A stretch of 64,000 nt of DNA from Planctomycetaceae bacterium (GTDB taxonomy: Bacteria > Planctomycetota > Planctomycetia > Pirellulales > PNKZ01). Position numbers and translations under genes: made by a program. The stretch is taken from positions 1 through 64,000 of the forward strand of contig JAEUIN010000052.1 in the NCBI GenBank assembly GCA_016793115.1, written 5' to 3'. The notes beneath the pieces were generated by a model that was not told the origin of the DNA, ran no database searches, and saw only the letters and a program-made list of their open reading frames with translations. Shown here piece after piece: positions 9,737 through 17,621 of the stretch. The stretch's first letter is position 1; each line of letters opens with the position of its first letter.

Positions 9737-9785
9737 AAAAAACCCCGAGAACTTTCAGAGTCTTGCCGACTCGCAGTTCTCGGGG
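9737..9785 (-). terminator. intrinsic terminator/attenuator in the aroF leader
   Basis: Read on the minus strand: CCCCGAGAACT, inner GAGTC-GGCAA-GACTC, AGTTCTCGGGG, then six T. The outer stem is 11 perfect pairs (9775-9785 with 9743-9753) and the inner stem is five pairs, followed by the T-run 9742-9737. It lies 95 bases upstream of the aroF start and 190 bases after the VOC gene stop, so it either ends the upstream transcript or attenuates aroF. Confidence 0.8.
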
Positions 9786-9844
9786 CTTGTGTTTCGTGTC
9801 GCGAACTTAATTTCGACGGCGAACTACATACCTCCTACGACCGC

Positions 9845-9854
9845 GCGAGTCGGC
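9845..9854 (-). promoter_or_regulatory. element complementary to the terminator loop
   Basis: Minus-strand GCCGACTCGC is the exact reverse complement of GCGAGTCGGC at 9774-9765, which forms the inner left side of the terminator hairpin. Pairing would compete with the terminator inner stem. A good Shine-Dalgarno (AGGAGG) lies between them at about 9831-9836, followed almost at once by ATG TAG. Upstream at 9887-9892 is a TTGACG that could be a -35 box. Confidence 0.45.
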
Positions 9855-9974
9855 GGGGTAAAGCTAAACCAAAAGCGATAATAGGCCGTCAAGATTCGCT
9901 TCATATCCGGTATTGTGCCCGCCTCGGCTCGGCGAGGCAAGATTTTTCCGGAGCTTTTTTCGACCGGCACGACG

Positions 9975-10379
9975 CTAGCGAGCGAGCGTTTCGACCAGTT
10001 CGACGCGGCGTCCGTCGCAATCCGCCACGACGGCCCTCAAGCCTTGCGCAGTCGGGCGGGGGCGCGCGGTAAGCGTGCCTCCGCGGTCGAGCAGACGTTC
10101 GACGGCGTCGGCGACCGACGCGACTTCAAACCCCAGCCGCACCGCTTCCGTGTCGACGGCGCAGGTCGCCGGATAGATCTCCAGCACGAACGCTTGTCGC
10201 TCGTTCGGCACGGATGCCCAGTACGCCGGACCTTGTCCATCCCGCCGCTCGGCAAAATCAAAGCCAAGCGCTTCGTAAAACGCCATGGTCGCGGCCGGCC
10301 GCGCCGCGCGCAGCCTCAACAAGCTCAGTCGGGCGCCTGCATCGGAAGGAGAGGCTCGCGACGACCCGGCCTCAGACAT
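9975..10379 (-). CDS. VOC/glyoxalase-like protein
   Basis: 134-residue protein with the vicinal oxygen chelate fold: LLRLRAARPAATMAFYEALGFDF at the start of the first beta-alpha-beta-beta-beta unit, AVRLGFEVASVADAVERLLDRGG in the second, and a final DCDGRRVELVE with the Glu often used as a metal ligand. These folds cover glyoxalase I, dioxygenases and antibiotic-binding proteins; the substrate cannot be set. Its ATG overlaps the stop of the upstream sigma factor gene by eight bases, so the two are cotranslated. Confidence 0.8.
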   Translation of the reverse strand: MSEAGSSRASPSDAGARLSLLRLRAARPAATMAFYEALGFDFAERRDGQGPAYWASVPNERQAFVLEIYPATCAVDTEAVRLGFEVASVADAVERLLDRGGTLTARPRPTAQGLRAVVADCDGRRVELVETLAR

Positions 10380-10944
10380 TGGCTTGACGTAGTTTTTCGC
10401 GAGCTCGCGAGAGAGTCGGGCCGATGCTGTTTTCAGCCAGCCCGGTCGTGCGGCTGATTTCCTGATAGCTCAAGCCGTCAAGATGATAGAGCCGCACGAT
10501 GCGGGCGTCGTCGTCTTCGAGCCCCTCAAGTAATCGTTCGACCTCGTCACGATCGGTCACACGTTGTTCGTGGTGCCCGTTGATCGGCGCCGAGACTGCG
10601 GCCACTTGCTCGTTGCCGCTCAAGGAAAGCCGGCCGAGCGTCTTCTTCTGCAACAGTTCGCGTACCGCAACGCGGCGTGCGATGACCGTGAGATAGGTCG
10701 ACAAGCTGCAGTTGCCGCGGAAGTGTCGCAAGACCGCGAAGTCGTCACGAATTACGGTGAGCAGCACATCCGCGCAAAGATCCTCCCTGTCTTGGGGGGC
10801 GAGCTTCATGCTTCGCGATTGGGCCGTGTGGTTGACGACGTGCGTCACCAAACCGAAAAATCGGTCGACGAAATCCTCCCACGACCCGGGTTTCCGGGCG
10901 AGGCAGCGATCGAGCAGGTTTTTATCGATCTCCGAGAGCGCCAC
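10372..10944 (-). CDS. sigma-70 family RNA polymerase sigma factor (planctomycete type)
   Basis: 190-residue ECF-like sigma factor. Region 2 is around residues 30-95 (DFVDRFFGLVTHVV, then DREDLCADVLLTVIRD and FRGNCSLSTYLTVIARR), and region 4 is a helix-turn-helix near the C terminus (LDGLSYQEISRTTGLAENSIGPTLSRAREKLR). The frame can be extended 22 codons upstream, but VALSEIDKNLLDRCLARKP with a GTG start at 10944 matches the usual start of this family as I know it. It overlaps the VOC gene by eight bases. No anti-sigma gene adjoins it, so control is unknown. Confidence 0.88.
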   Translation of the reverse strand: MALSEIDKNLLDRCLARKPGSWEDFVDRFFGLVTHVVNHTAQSRSMKLAPQDREDLCADVLLTVIRDDFAVLRHFRGNCSLSTYLTVIARRVAVRELLQKKTLGRLSLSGNEQVAAVSAPINGHHEQRVTDRDEVERLLEGLEDDDARIVRLYHLDGLSYQEISRTTGLAENSIGPTLSRAREKLRQANV

Positions 10945-11450
10945 GACTCTACCCCAAGGATGAACGTCGAGAAGCGCGGCCGTGCGGAGGAGTCGTTCCC
11001 CCGGACCCAATCTGTAAGACGTGTCGGCGCTGCCGGCAGTTCATGTTTTTCATTCTATTTGGCCAAAAAAATCAAAACAAGACGGAATCGAACGTTCAAA
11101 CGGCTTCCTTAGCGGCATTTCATCCCGACATTACGGCATCAGCCGTGGGCGTCGTCGAACGCTTTCGCATCTGTCCTAGGCGGGTGGTTGATCGGCGACC
11201 GACGCAGAGCGAATTGAAGTCGCAGGCACACGCTGAAGCGCAGCAGCAGGATCCCATACTGATTCGAGTGATAGGCGGCGGTGCCCGACTCCGAATCGCG
11301 GCGGCGACTAACGGATGTGAGCTCCGCACCGGCCTCTCCTTAGAGAATGCGAGCGAACCCTGCCATATGAAACCGGTTCTCATTTAGAGAAGTTTCGGTA
11401 ATTTCCTCAATGCCGAGCGAACGGGTCGTCGATTCGTTTGCTGGATTCGC
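10945..11450. other. long intergenic region, no convincing gene
   Basis: About 500 bases between the sigma factor and the ferredoxin promoter. Both strands carry short open frames (11043-11387 plus, 11120-11383 minus) that overlap each other and show no recognisable family, no strong ribosome binding site and no signal peptide. An A-rich stretch (11060-11090) lies upstream of the sigma factor and may hold its promoter. Confidence 0.5.
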
Positions 11451-11479
11451 TTGACGTTGAAACCGCCCGTTTCTACGAT
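11451..11479 (+). promoter_or_regulatory. sigma-70-like promoter for the ferredoxin gene
   Basis: TTGACG at 11451-11456 and TACGAT at 11474-11479 with a 17-base spacer, 142 bases upstream of the ferredoxin start. This is the best-spaced -35/-10 pair noticed in the window. Confidence 0.55.
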
Positions 11480-11620
11480 TCGCGAAGAAAATTCGCCGGC
11501 AAGGCATGCTGAGAAGACTACCGGCCGAGCCGGCGAACGGCGGCGGACGTCCGACCCAGGTTTAATTCGGTCCGCCCACGTCGCACCAGAGCGCACACGC
11601 ACTTAGGAGAACACGCTGTC

Positions 11621-11902
11621 ATGACTCACGTCGTTTGCGAACCCTGCTTCGCCTGCAAGTACACCGATTGCGTCGTCGTGTGCCCGGTCGAATGCTTCTA
11701 CGAAGGCGACAAGATTCTCTACATCCACCCCGACGAGTGCATCGACTGCGAAGCGTGCGTGCCGGAGTGCCCGGTCGAAGCGATTTTTCACCAAGACAAC
11801 GTGCCGGAAGAGTGGAAGGACTTCATCGCGCTGAACGCGGAGATGGCTCCCACGTGTCCGTCGATCACCGAGAAGAAAGAGCCGCTGAAGAAAGACGAAT
11901 AG
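11621..11902 (+). CDS. 7Fe/8Fe ferredoxin (FdxA-like)
   Basis: 93-residue ferredoxin carrying two iron-sulfur sites. The first cluster region has Cys9, Cys17 and Cys21 followed by Pro, the pattern of a [3Fe-4S] site (with extra Cys6 and Cys12). The second is [12 protein letters not shown], a standard [4Fe-4S] motif. The tail is charged and lysine-rich, as in the Azotobacter/FdxA family. It starts at an ATG with AGGAG upstream, has its own promoter and ends before a strong terminator, so it is monocistronic. It is a cytosolic electron carrier; the partner enzyme is not nearby. Confidence 0.93.
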   Translation: MTHVVCEPCFACKYTDCVVVCPVECFYEGDKILYIHPDECIDCEACVPECPVEAIFHQDNVPEEWKDFIALNAEMAPTCPSITEKKEPLKKDE

Positions 11903-11950
11903 CGGCGACTGCGGCGAGCGAGCGCCGCAAGTTTGCGGAAGAGAAAGCAA

Positions 11951-11985
11951 AAAGCGGAGCCGAAATCATCGGCTCCGCTTTTTTT
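11951..11985. terminator. bidirectional terminator between ferredoxin and HNH genes
   Basis: A 13-pair perfect stem (AAAGCGGAGCCGA with TCGGCTCCGCTTT, loop AATCA) is flanked by A-rich sequence on the left and a T-run on the right. It can end the plus-strand ferredoxin transcript and the converging minus-strand HNH transcript. Confidence 0.85.
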
Positions 11986-12065
11986 GTTGTCGCCGTAAAC
12001 GCGCGAAACGGATTCCCGAAAACCGTCGTGCGCAGCTCAAGCACCGCACCCCGCACCCGACACGA

Positions 12066-12701
12066 CTACTTCAGATCGACCGACCAGTAGGCGTTGTCGA
12101 GGAAGCTCTTCCAGCTTTCGTACTTCGGATTGCCGAGTTTCACCGTAAGCATCGGGCTCCGCTTCGGCTTTACCGGCGGCTTGATCAAATGCATGTGCGC
12201 TTGTTCCGGCGTGCGTCCGCCTTTCTTCACGTTGCAGCGGACGCAGCAGCAGACGATGTTTTCCCAAGTTGTGTCGCCGCCTTGGCTGCGCGGCTTCACG
12301 TGGTCGAGGCTCAACTCGCTGAGCACGAACCGCTTGCCGCAGTATTGGCACTTGTTGCCGTCGCGCGCGAAGATGTTGCGTCGATTGAAACGAATCGTCT
12401 GCTTCGGCATGCGGTCGTAAAACAGCAGACGGATTACGCGCGGCACTTCGATCTCGAAGTTCACCGAACGAATCCAATCCTGGCCCGGCTCTTTGAACTG
12501 CGAACGAAGTTCGCTGACTTCGCGCCAGGAATGGAAGTCGTAGTTGGCGTATTGGCCGTCTTCGATGTGAATGACTTCGGCCAACTCGCGGCACAGCAAC
12601 GAGAACGCTCGTCGCACGTCGATCACGTGGACCGCGAGATAAGTCCGGTTCAACACCAGGACGCTCGAACTCAGTGAGTCTCCGCCCGCCCAACTTGCCA
12701 T
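12066..12701 (-). CDS. HNH endonuclease family protein
   Basis: 211-residue protein with an HNH nuclease domain in the C-terminal half. Seen: RRNIFARDGNKCQYCGKRF (first zinc CxxC), SLDHVKPRSQGGDTTWENIV (the HH/N core) and CVRCNVKKGGRTPEQA (second CxxC plus the end of the HNH helix). The N-terminal 95 residues (LVLNRTYLAVHVIDVRRAFSLL) are typical of a widespread stand-alone bacterial HNH family whose function is unsettled. Convergent with ferredoxin, sharing a terminator. No restriction or toxin partner adjoins it, so a defence role is not supported. Confidence 0.9.
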   Translation of the reverse strand: MASWAGGDSLSSSVLVLNRTYLAVHVIDVRRAFSLLCRELAEVIHIEDGQYANYDFHSWREVSELRSQFKEPGQDWIRSVNFEIEVPRVIRLLFYDRMPKQTIRFNRRNIFARDGNKCQYCGKRFVLSELSLDHVKPRSQGGDTTWENIVCCCVRCNVKKGGRTPEQAHMHLIKPPVKPKRSPMLTVKLGNPKYESWKSFLDNAYWSVDLK

Positions 12702-13075
12702 GCAGCGTCTCCCAATCTTCTCTAGGCGGGCGCATGCGCCCTACCGATAACCCGGGGCTCCGCACGAAGCCCTTTAATTCTAGGAATCGACGTCAAAAAT
12801 TGCGAGCTTTTCCGGTTGTTCGTCCGGTTCGGCTCATGCGCCCGAAACGGCGCGCCGCGTTGACAATCGCCGTGCGGCGCGTTAGCGGCGCTCCGTTCGT
12901 GCGGGAATAACGACGCGCCGCGCGGCCCCCAGGTTCATCGACTTCTCATGCCGCGCTCGTCTCCGGCGAACGCTTCGCGCCCTTGATTTCCGCAGTGCGG
13001 AGTCCGCGGCCGGCGGCGGCGGCGCGGCTTTCCATTATCGACGCGATCGCTCGGCGCAATGCCGGCGAATGGTCG
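12702..13075. other. intergenic region, nothing identified
   Basis: Upstream region of the HNH gene and of the next plus-strand genes. I see no gene, hairpin with T-run or repeat in it. Confidence 0.5.
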
Positions 13076-13180
13076 ATGTCAAGATTGAAACGACTGAGGA
13101 AACGCGCGAAAATTCGTCGTCGCCGCGCGAAAAAGAAAATGCGGCAACACGACTTGCTCCGCGCCGGAAACTGGTATTAG
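13076..13180 (+). CDS. possible very small basic protein (34 aa)
   Basis: The frame would encode a 34-residue, highly basic peptide starting MSRLKRLRKRAKIRRRRAKK and ending HDLLRAGNWY. That composition resembles small ribosome- or RNA-binding proteins, but I recognise no family. No clear Shine-Dalgarno precedes the ATG, and the frame is open for 31 more codons upstream, so this may be chance. Confidence 0.3.
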   Translation: MSRLKRLRKRAKIRRRRAKKKMRQHDLLRAGNWY

Positions 13181-13364
13181 GATGAATTCCGTCGCTGGTG
13201 TGCGTGCGACGTCGTTGTGGAAACGACGCCCGCGGTTCGGCTGCGGTATGAGGCCGAGAGCGAATCGCGAATCGTCAGCCGCATCGCAAGCGAACATGTC
13301 AAAGTCGGTGCCGTCCGTCGCCACATCGAAATCGGCATCGCGTTGCCTGGGGGAGAGTCGTGCG

Positions 13365-13673
13365 ATGATTCATTACTCGTGCGATATGTGCAAGCGTCCG
13401 ATGGATCCGGAGAACGACCTGCGCTACGTGGTCAAGCTGGAAGTGTACGCGGCCTTCGACCCGCTTTCGGTCGACGATGCGGAAGACGATCGCGATTGCC
13501 TGCAAGACCTGCACGACATCCTCGAACGCGTCGACGACGCGGCCGACGAAACGATCGGCGACGACGTCTATCAACAACTTCGCTTCGACGTTTGCCCCGA
13601 GTGCCGTCAGAAGCTGTTGAAGAATCCGCTCGGCAAAAAGACCGCCGAGAAACACGACTTCAGCCGCAACTAG
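13365..13673 (+). CDS. zinc-ribbon-like hypothetical protein (102 aa)
   Basis: A 102-residue protein with CDMC near the N terminus and CPEC near the C terminus, likely one zinc site formed by two knuckles (HYSCDMCKRPM and FDVCPECRQKLLKNP). The middle is very acidic (SVDDAEDDRDCLQDLHDILERVDDAADE split across residues 35-65). The open frame extends to 13182, but GGGGGAGAG just upstream of the ATG at 13365 fixes the start. This arrangement occurs in orphan planctomycete proteins; function unknown, perhaps a protein- or nucleic-acid-binding adaptor. Confidence 0.8.
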   Translation: MIHYSCDMCKRPMDPENDLRYVVKLEVYAAFDPLSVDDAEDDRDCLQDLHDILERVDDAADETIGDDVYQQLRFDVCPECRQKLLKNPLGKKTAEKHDFSRN

Positions 13674-13781
13674 CGGGTTCGCGACTCCGTTGTCCGGTTC
13701 GCTCTCAAACGGCGATCGGATTGATTTCGGCGGATCGTCGGGAGCTAAAAGACTTCGTCGTCCTATCACGATTTCTTTCTT

Positions 13782-14369
13782 ATGGCGTCGCTACGTCGCG
13801 CCTATCGCGCCGTCGCCGTTTGGCGTCTAGCGCTGCCGCTTGTCGTCGTGGCGCTGCTCGTCGCGGCCCGTTTCACGATTTGGCGCACGCCTGCCGCGCC
13901 GCCGACGACCGGGGCGCACCTTCTGGCCGAAGGGCAATACACGGTCGCCCGCGCCGTCGACGGCGATACGCTCGAACTGGCGACGGGGGAACGGATCCGT
14001 TTGTTCGGCGTCGATACGCCGGAAACTGTCGAGCCGAACAAACCGGTCGAGCCGTGGGGACCGGAGGCCGCGGCATTCACGCGTTCGTTCGTCGAGCAAG
14101 GCCCGGTGAGTCTCACGTTTGATCGCGAGCGGCAGGACAAGTACGGCCGCTATCTCGCCTACGTCTGGCGCGGCGACGTGCTGCTCAACGAGCAGTTGAT
14201 TCTCGCGGGCCTCTCTCCGGCGGTGACTTACTTCCCTTACTCCGTCGCGATGAAAGATCGCTTTCGCGACGCCCAGCGGGCGGCGAAAAAAGCCAAGCGC
14301 GGACTTTGGCAGGATTCGCAACCGGAAGAGCGGCATTCAGATCGCGCGATGAAGTCGACCGCCCCTTGA
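13782..14369 (+). CDS. membrane-anchored thermonuclease (SNase) family protein
   Basis: 195 residues: a single N-terminal transmembrane or signal segment (about residues 15-32, LALPLVVVALLVAARF), then a staphylococcal-nuclease fold. Seen: VARAVDGDTLELATGERIRLFGVDTPE with the catalytic Asp/Arg pair, FDRERQDKYGRYLAYVW with the second Arg, LNEQLILAGLS and AQRAAKKAKRGLW at the end. Probably a cell-surface or periplasmic calcium-dependent nuclease for nucleic-acid degradation. It stands alone, 108 bases after the zinc-ribbon gene. Confidence 0.9.
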   Translation: MASLRRAYRAVAVWRLALPLVVVALLVAARFTIWRTPAAPPTTGAHLLAEGQYTVARAVDGDTLELATGERIRLFGVDTPETVEPNKPVEPWGPEAAAFTRSFVEQGPVSLTFDRERQDKYGRYLAYVWRGDVLLNEQLILAGLSPAVTYFPYSVAMKDRFRDAQRAAKKAKRGLWQDSQPEERHSDRAMKSTAP

Positions 14370-15150
14370 ATTTCCGCCGCAACGGCGGCGTCTGCTTCCC
14401 GCACTCGGCGCGACGCCGATTGCTCCGGCAATTAGCGCCAAATCTCAACCGCGATGAGCTGCGATCCGTCGCGACGCTGGCCAAAATCCTTGCTGGATCG
14501 CCGGCCGAGCGTTTGTTGCGGTGCGGGATGGTCCCCGAGACTCGTAGGCGGCACGGCGGAACGTGACTCCCGGAGGGCGACGATGTCTCGAGAGATTGCC
14601 GAGGCCGGACTAACTCGGCCGTGGACATTGAAGTTGTCGTTGGCAATCGATGGGCAAAGTGCGCGTCTATTCCGCCGATTGATGCGCGGATTCAAGTGAG
14701 ACAATAGGGATGCGCAGATATGGACCGAATCGATGCGTACCGCCCAAGACGAGTCCTTCGGCGTGCGGTGGCGACGGCGGCGGATTCGCACACGCGAGCG
14801 GCGGTGCGCGCACGGAATCGTCGGAGGCTTCGTTGCCGGTTGTGCCGGCGTGTTGCGGAAGCTCGAACTGCCTCGCCGCTACGCGGCGCGCTGCATAGAG
14901 GTTCGGCAGCGAAGCTGTCACAAAGAATTCTTTGTTTTGTTGAACTTTCTTGGCTGTTCTGCCGTAAGCTCGTTTGTCGTCGTCGGTCGGAGTTCTCGAA
15001 ACCGCGGAGCGTCCGGGATGGAAAACACGACGGCATTCGCCTCTGGTACGAGCTTTGCGAATATCAAGGATGCGGTGATAGACCGCTTAGGTCGTCGCCC
15101 ATCGCAAGCACCCCGCCAACCCCACCCACAGCAAGAGACGGAGTCTTCCC
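14370..15150. other. intergenic region without a convincing gene
   Basis: 780 bases between the nuclease and BON genes. Two plus-strand frames (14720-15316, 14733-15260) are arginine-rich, overlap each other and the BON gene, and look like noncoding GC-rich sequence. No tRNA, terminator or repeat was recognised. Confidence 0.5.
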
Positions 15151-15426
15151 GTGGTATCGCTCGATGTCGTCCTCAGCAACGGTGCGTCCGTCGTATTGCA
15201 TCGCATGGATGCCCCGCACGACGTGGATCTGCGTCGCCGCGTTCAATCGTTTTTACATGAGGCGAACATGCCCGGCCTGCGCCAGCTCGACGTCGAGGCC
15301 CGCGACGGCATCGTGACGCTGAGCGGGACCGTTCGGACCTATTACGAGAAGCAGCTTTCGCAGCAACGCTGCAAGCGCGTCGCCGGCGTGATTCGCCTGG
15401 TCGACAACGTCGAAGTCGCGAACTAG
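15151..15426 (+). CDS. BON domain protein
   Basis: A 91-residue protein whose second half is a BON domain: RRRVQSFLHEANMPGLRQLDVEARDGIVTLSGTVRTYYEKQLSQQRCKR (positions 28-76) and then VIRLVDNVEVAN. BON domains bind phospholipid or other proteins and are found in OsmY and secretins. There is no signal peptide in this reading. GTG at 15151 is the likely start. Role not determined; it stands alone. Confidence 0.82.
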   Translation: MVSLDVVLSNGASVVLHRMDAPHDVDLRRRVQSFLHEANMPGLRQLDVEARDGIVTLSGTVRTYYEKQLSQQRCKRVAGVIRLVDNVEVAN

Positions 15427-15472
15427 CGGCATCACCGTTCGATCAGTTGGCAGGGCCGAGCGGACCCCGGCC

Positions 15473-16666
15473 CTAAGCGAACTTGGGCGGCGCGCCGTAC
15501 ATCACTTCACCGCTGCTGATAGTCGCGACGATCTCCAGCCGATCGGCGTCGTGCTTCCAATGGAACAACGCTAGGTCGGCATGATCGCCTGGACGTAGCC
15601 CGCCGCAACGTGCCGCGATGATGCGGGCGGGCCAAGTCGAGGCCATGGAACACGCGGTCGTCAGATCGACGCCCGCGAAGCGCATAACGTTCGCCACGCC
15701 GAAGCCGATCGGCAGCGAAGCACCGGCGAGAAGCTGATCTTGGCCGGCGATCACGAGGCGCCCGTCGGGAAGGATCTCGAGCTCGCAGCCGCTCGTCGTG
15801 TATTTGCCGACCGGTAAGCCGGCCAGACCGGAGACGTCGCTGACGAGGACGATGCGCTCGGGCGTCTTGGCACGCACCATCGACTTAACGACTTCGGGCG
15901 GTAGATGGTGACCGTCGACGATGAGGCTGGCCGTGAGGCGGTCTTCGGCGAGCTGATCCCAAAGATAATTGGGATGCCGCCGGAGCATGCGATGGGCCCC
16001 GTTGCCGAGATGGGTGCTCATGCGAGCCCCTGCATCGACGGCCGCGCGGATGTGAGCTCCGTCGGCGCCCGTATGGCCGATCGCGACACAGACCCCGCCC
16101 GCCGTCGCCTTGGCGATGAAGTCGGCCGACTCATCGAACTCGACGGACATGGTGAGGATCTTGATCCGTCCGCCGGCGGCCTGCTGCAATCGTTGGAACG
16201 CATCCCAATCCGGGCGTCGACAATGTTCCTTCGGGTGAGCGCCGCGCGGGCCGTCTTCGGTCGAGAAAAACGGTCCTTCCAGATGAATGCCCGACACGTA
16301 GCGGCCGACGACGGCGCTTGTCTCGCAGGCCTTATGGATGGCCGCTAGGCCATGGGCCAAGCAGTCGTAGCTTTGCGTCGTCAGCGTGGGGCAATAGCCC
16401 GTCACGCCGAAGGCAAAGTGTTCCGCGGTCACCTTGGCGACGCGCTCGGGTGTGAGCTCCGTGGAGCTAAATTCTTGGCCGCCCCAGCCGTTGACCTGAA
16501 GGTCGACGAACCCGGGACCGACCCAAGGCAGTGAATTTGCCCGCTCGCCCAGTGAGGCGACTGCGGCGGGCTCGAGAGCGGCGACGCGAGCGATACGACC
16601 GCCGTCGAGTGAAACGCGGACAAGTTCGCTGGTATCAAAGCGACGAGCGGGAAATTCGAGCGACAT
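15473..16666 (-). CDS. nagA: N-acetylglucosamine-6-phosphate deacetylase-like amidohydrolase
   Basis: 397-residue amidohydrolase of the NagA family, which removes acetate from GlcNAc-6-phosphate. Seen: FVDLQVNGWGG (the Gln/Asn form of the metal loop, as in E. coli NagA), HLEGPFF with the metal-binding Glu130, AIGHTGAD and STHLGNGAH with the two His ligands, and LVSDVSGLAG with the catalytic Asp. THLGN replaces the usual THLFNAM, and VSG replaces the usual residues after the Asp, so the exact sugar may differ. The frame extends 17 codons upstream; MSLEFPARRF was taken as start. No nagB or transporter adjoins. Confidence 0.85.
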   Translation of the reverse strand: MSLEFPARRFDTSELVRVSLDGGRIARVAALEPAAVASLGERANSLPWVGPGFVDLQVNGWGGQEFSSTELTPERVAKVTAEHFAFGVTGYCPTLTTQSYDCLAHGLAAIHKACETSAVVGRYVSGIHLEGPFFSTEDGPRGAHPKEHCRRPDWDAFQRLQQAAGGRIKILTMSVEFDESADFIAKATAGGVCVAIGHTGADGAHIRAAVDAGARMSTHLGNGAHRMLRRHPNYLWDQLAEDRLTASLIVDGHHLPPEVVKSMVRAKTPERIVLVSDVSGLAGLPVGKYTTSGCELEILPDGRLVIAGQDQLLAGASLPIGFGVANVMRFAGVDLTTACSMASTWPARIIAARCGGLRPGDHADLALFHWKHDADRLEIVATISSGEVMYGAPPKFA

Positions 16667-16787
16667 GCAGGACGTTCTCACGGAAGCGAGTTCGGGAGGG
16701 CGAGGTGAGTTCACCACGCCGCTCCCGAATTACAACCGACGGTGAACGCCGAGGCAACACCTGCGGTGCGCTTGTCGCTCCGGCGAA

Positions 16788-17396
16788 CTACCAGGTTCCG
16801 ACGCCTGCGTAATTGCGGCGAGCTTCCACGTAGACATTCGTCGAGCCGGACGCGGCGCCCCACAGATACGGGAAGCGGCTGTTGCCGGCCCACGTCGGAG
16901 AGTAGTGATACATGTGCGGCGTCGTATACGCCATGGGGCGCGAATTGTGAACGCCGAACCAGGCGCTCGAAGCCAAGCGAGCTCGTCGCTGTGCCGCGGC
17001 TTGCTCGGCGTTGCGACGCACGGTGAGTTCCGGATTGTTGTAATCTTGGCGCTGTTGCTCGTAGAACCACATTTCCGGCGTCGGCGTGAGCGAAGTTGTC
17101 GCGAGCGGCACCTGCGTCGGCATGACGACGTTCGGCACGGTCGACGGAACCGGTTCGACACGCGGCTTCAACTCAGTTCGCGGAGCGAGACCGGACGCCG
17201 GCGAGAGGTCCGTGCGAGTGGCCGTCGCGGTCGGGCGCGGATCGGCCGCCGTCTGATAGGTCGGCTTCATCTGCAACGTCGCCTTCGCCGGCGCGACCGT
17301 CGGGACGCCGAGTCGGTAACGATCGTCGGCCTTTGCGGCGGAAGCAATCGAGCAGCAGAGCAGCGAAGCAAGAACGAAGCGATGCGCGACTTTCAT
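16788..17396 (-). CDS. secreted hypothetical protein (202 aa)
   Basis: Starts at MKVAHRFVLASLLCCSIASAAKADD, a clear signal peptide with an AKA-type cleavage site, preceded by GGGGGATT. The middle (residues 30-110) is low-complexity, rich in Pro, Thr and Ala; the C-terminal part is Tyr/Asn/Arg-rich (YTTPHMYHYSPTWAG). The mature protein is probably periplasmic or surface-exposed. Family not recognised. The upstream frame to 17516 is not needed. Confidence 0.75.
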   Translation of the reverse strand: MKVAHRFVLASLLCCSIASAAKADDRYRLGVPTVAPAKATLQMKPTYQTAADPRPTATATRTDLSPASGLAPRTELKPRVEPVPSTVPNVVMPTQVPLATTSLTPTPEMWFYEQQRQDYNNPELTVRRNAEQAAAQRRARLASSAWFGVHNSRPMAYTTPHMYHYSPTWAGNSRFPYLWGAASGSTNVYVEARRNYAGVGTW

Positions 17397-17621
17397 GGAA
17401 TCCCCCGTGAGCATCGCTCGCCGAACGTCGCCGCCGGGACGACTCTTCGACGTACGAATTCGGAACTCACGCCGTGTGATGAAGACGGAAGTCGGAACCG
17501 CGCCGACCTCTATCAAACGATTTCGGCCGCGGAGAGGCGCCAGGTTGAGAAAGTTTTCCGTTTATGACGGACGCGCCGCCGGCAATCGCACTGCCGGCGG
17601 TCGGTGAATCAGACGGATCGA

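Noticed and set aside
11120..11383. 87-residue minus-strand open frame in the gap before ferredoxin
   Set aside because: No recognisable family, overlaps a plus-strand frame of similar size, no signal or ribosome site.
12066..12701. HNH gene as part of a restriction or anti-phage system
   Set aside because: No methyltransferase, toxin or defence partner lies next to it; it is a stand-alone widespread family.
14720..15316. Plus-strand open frame before the BON gene
   Set aside because: Arg-rich, overlaps the BON domain gene out of frame; looks like noncoding sequence.
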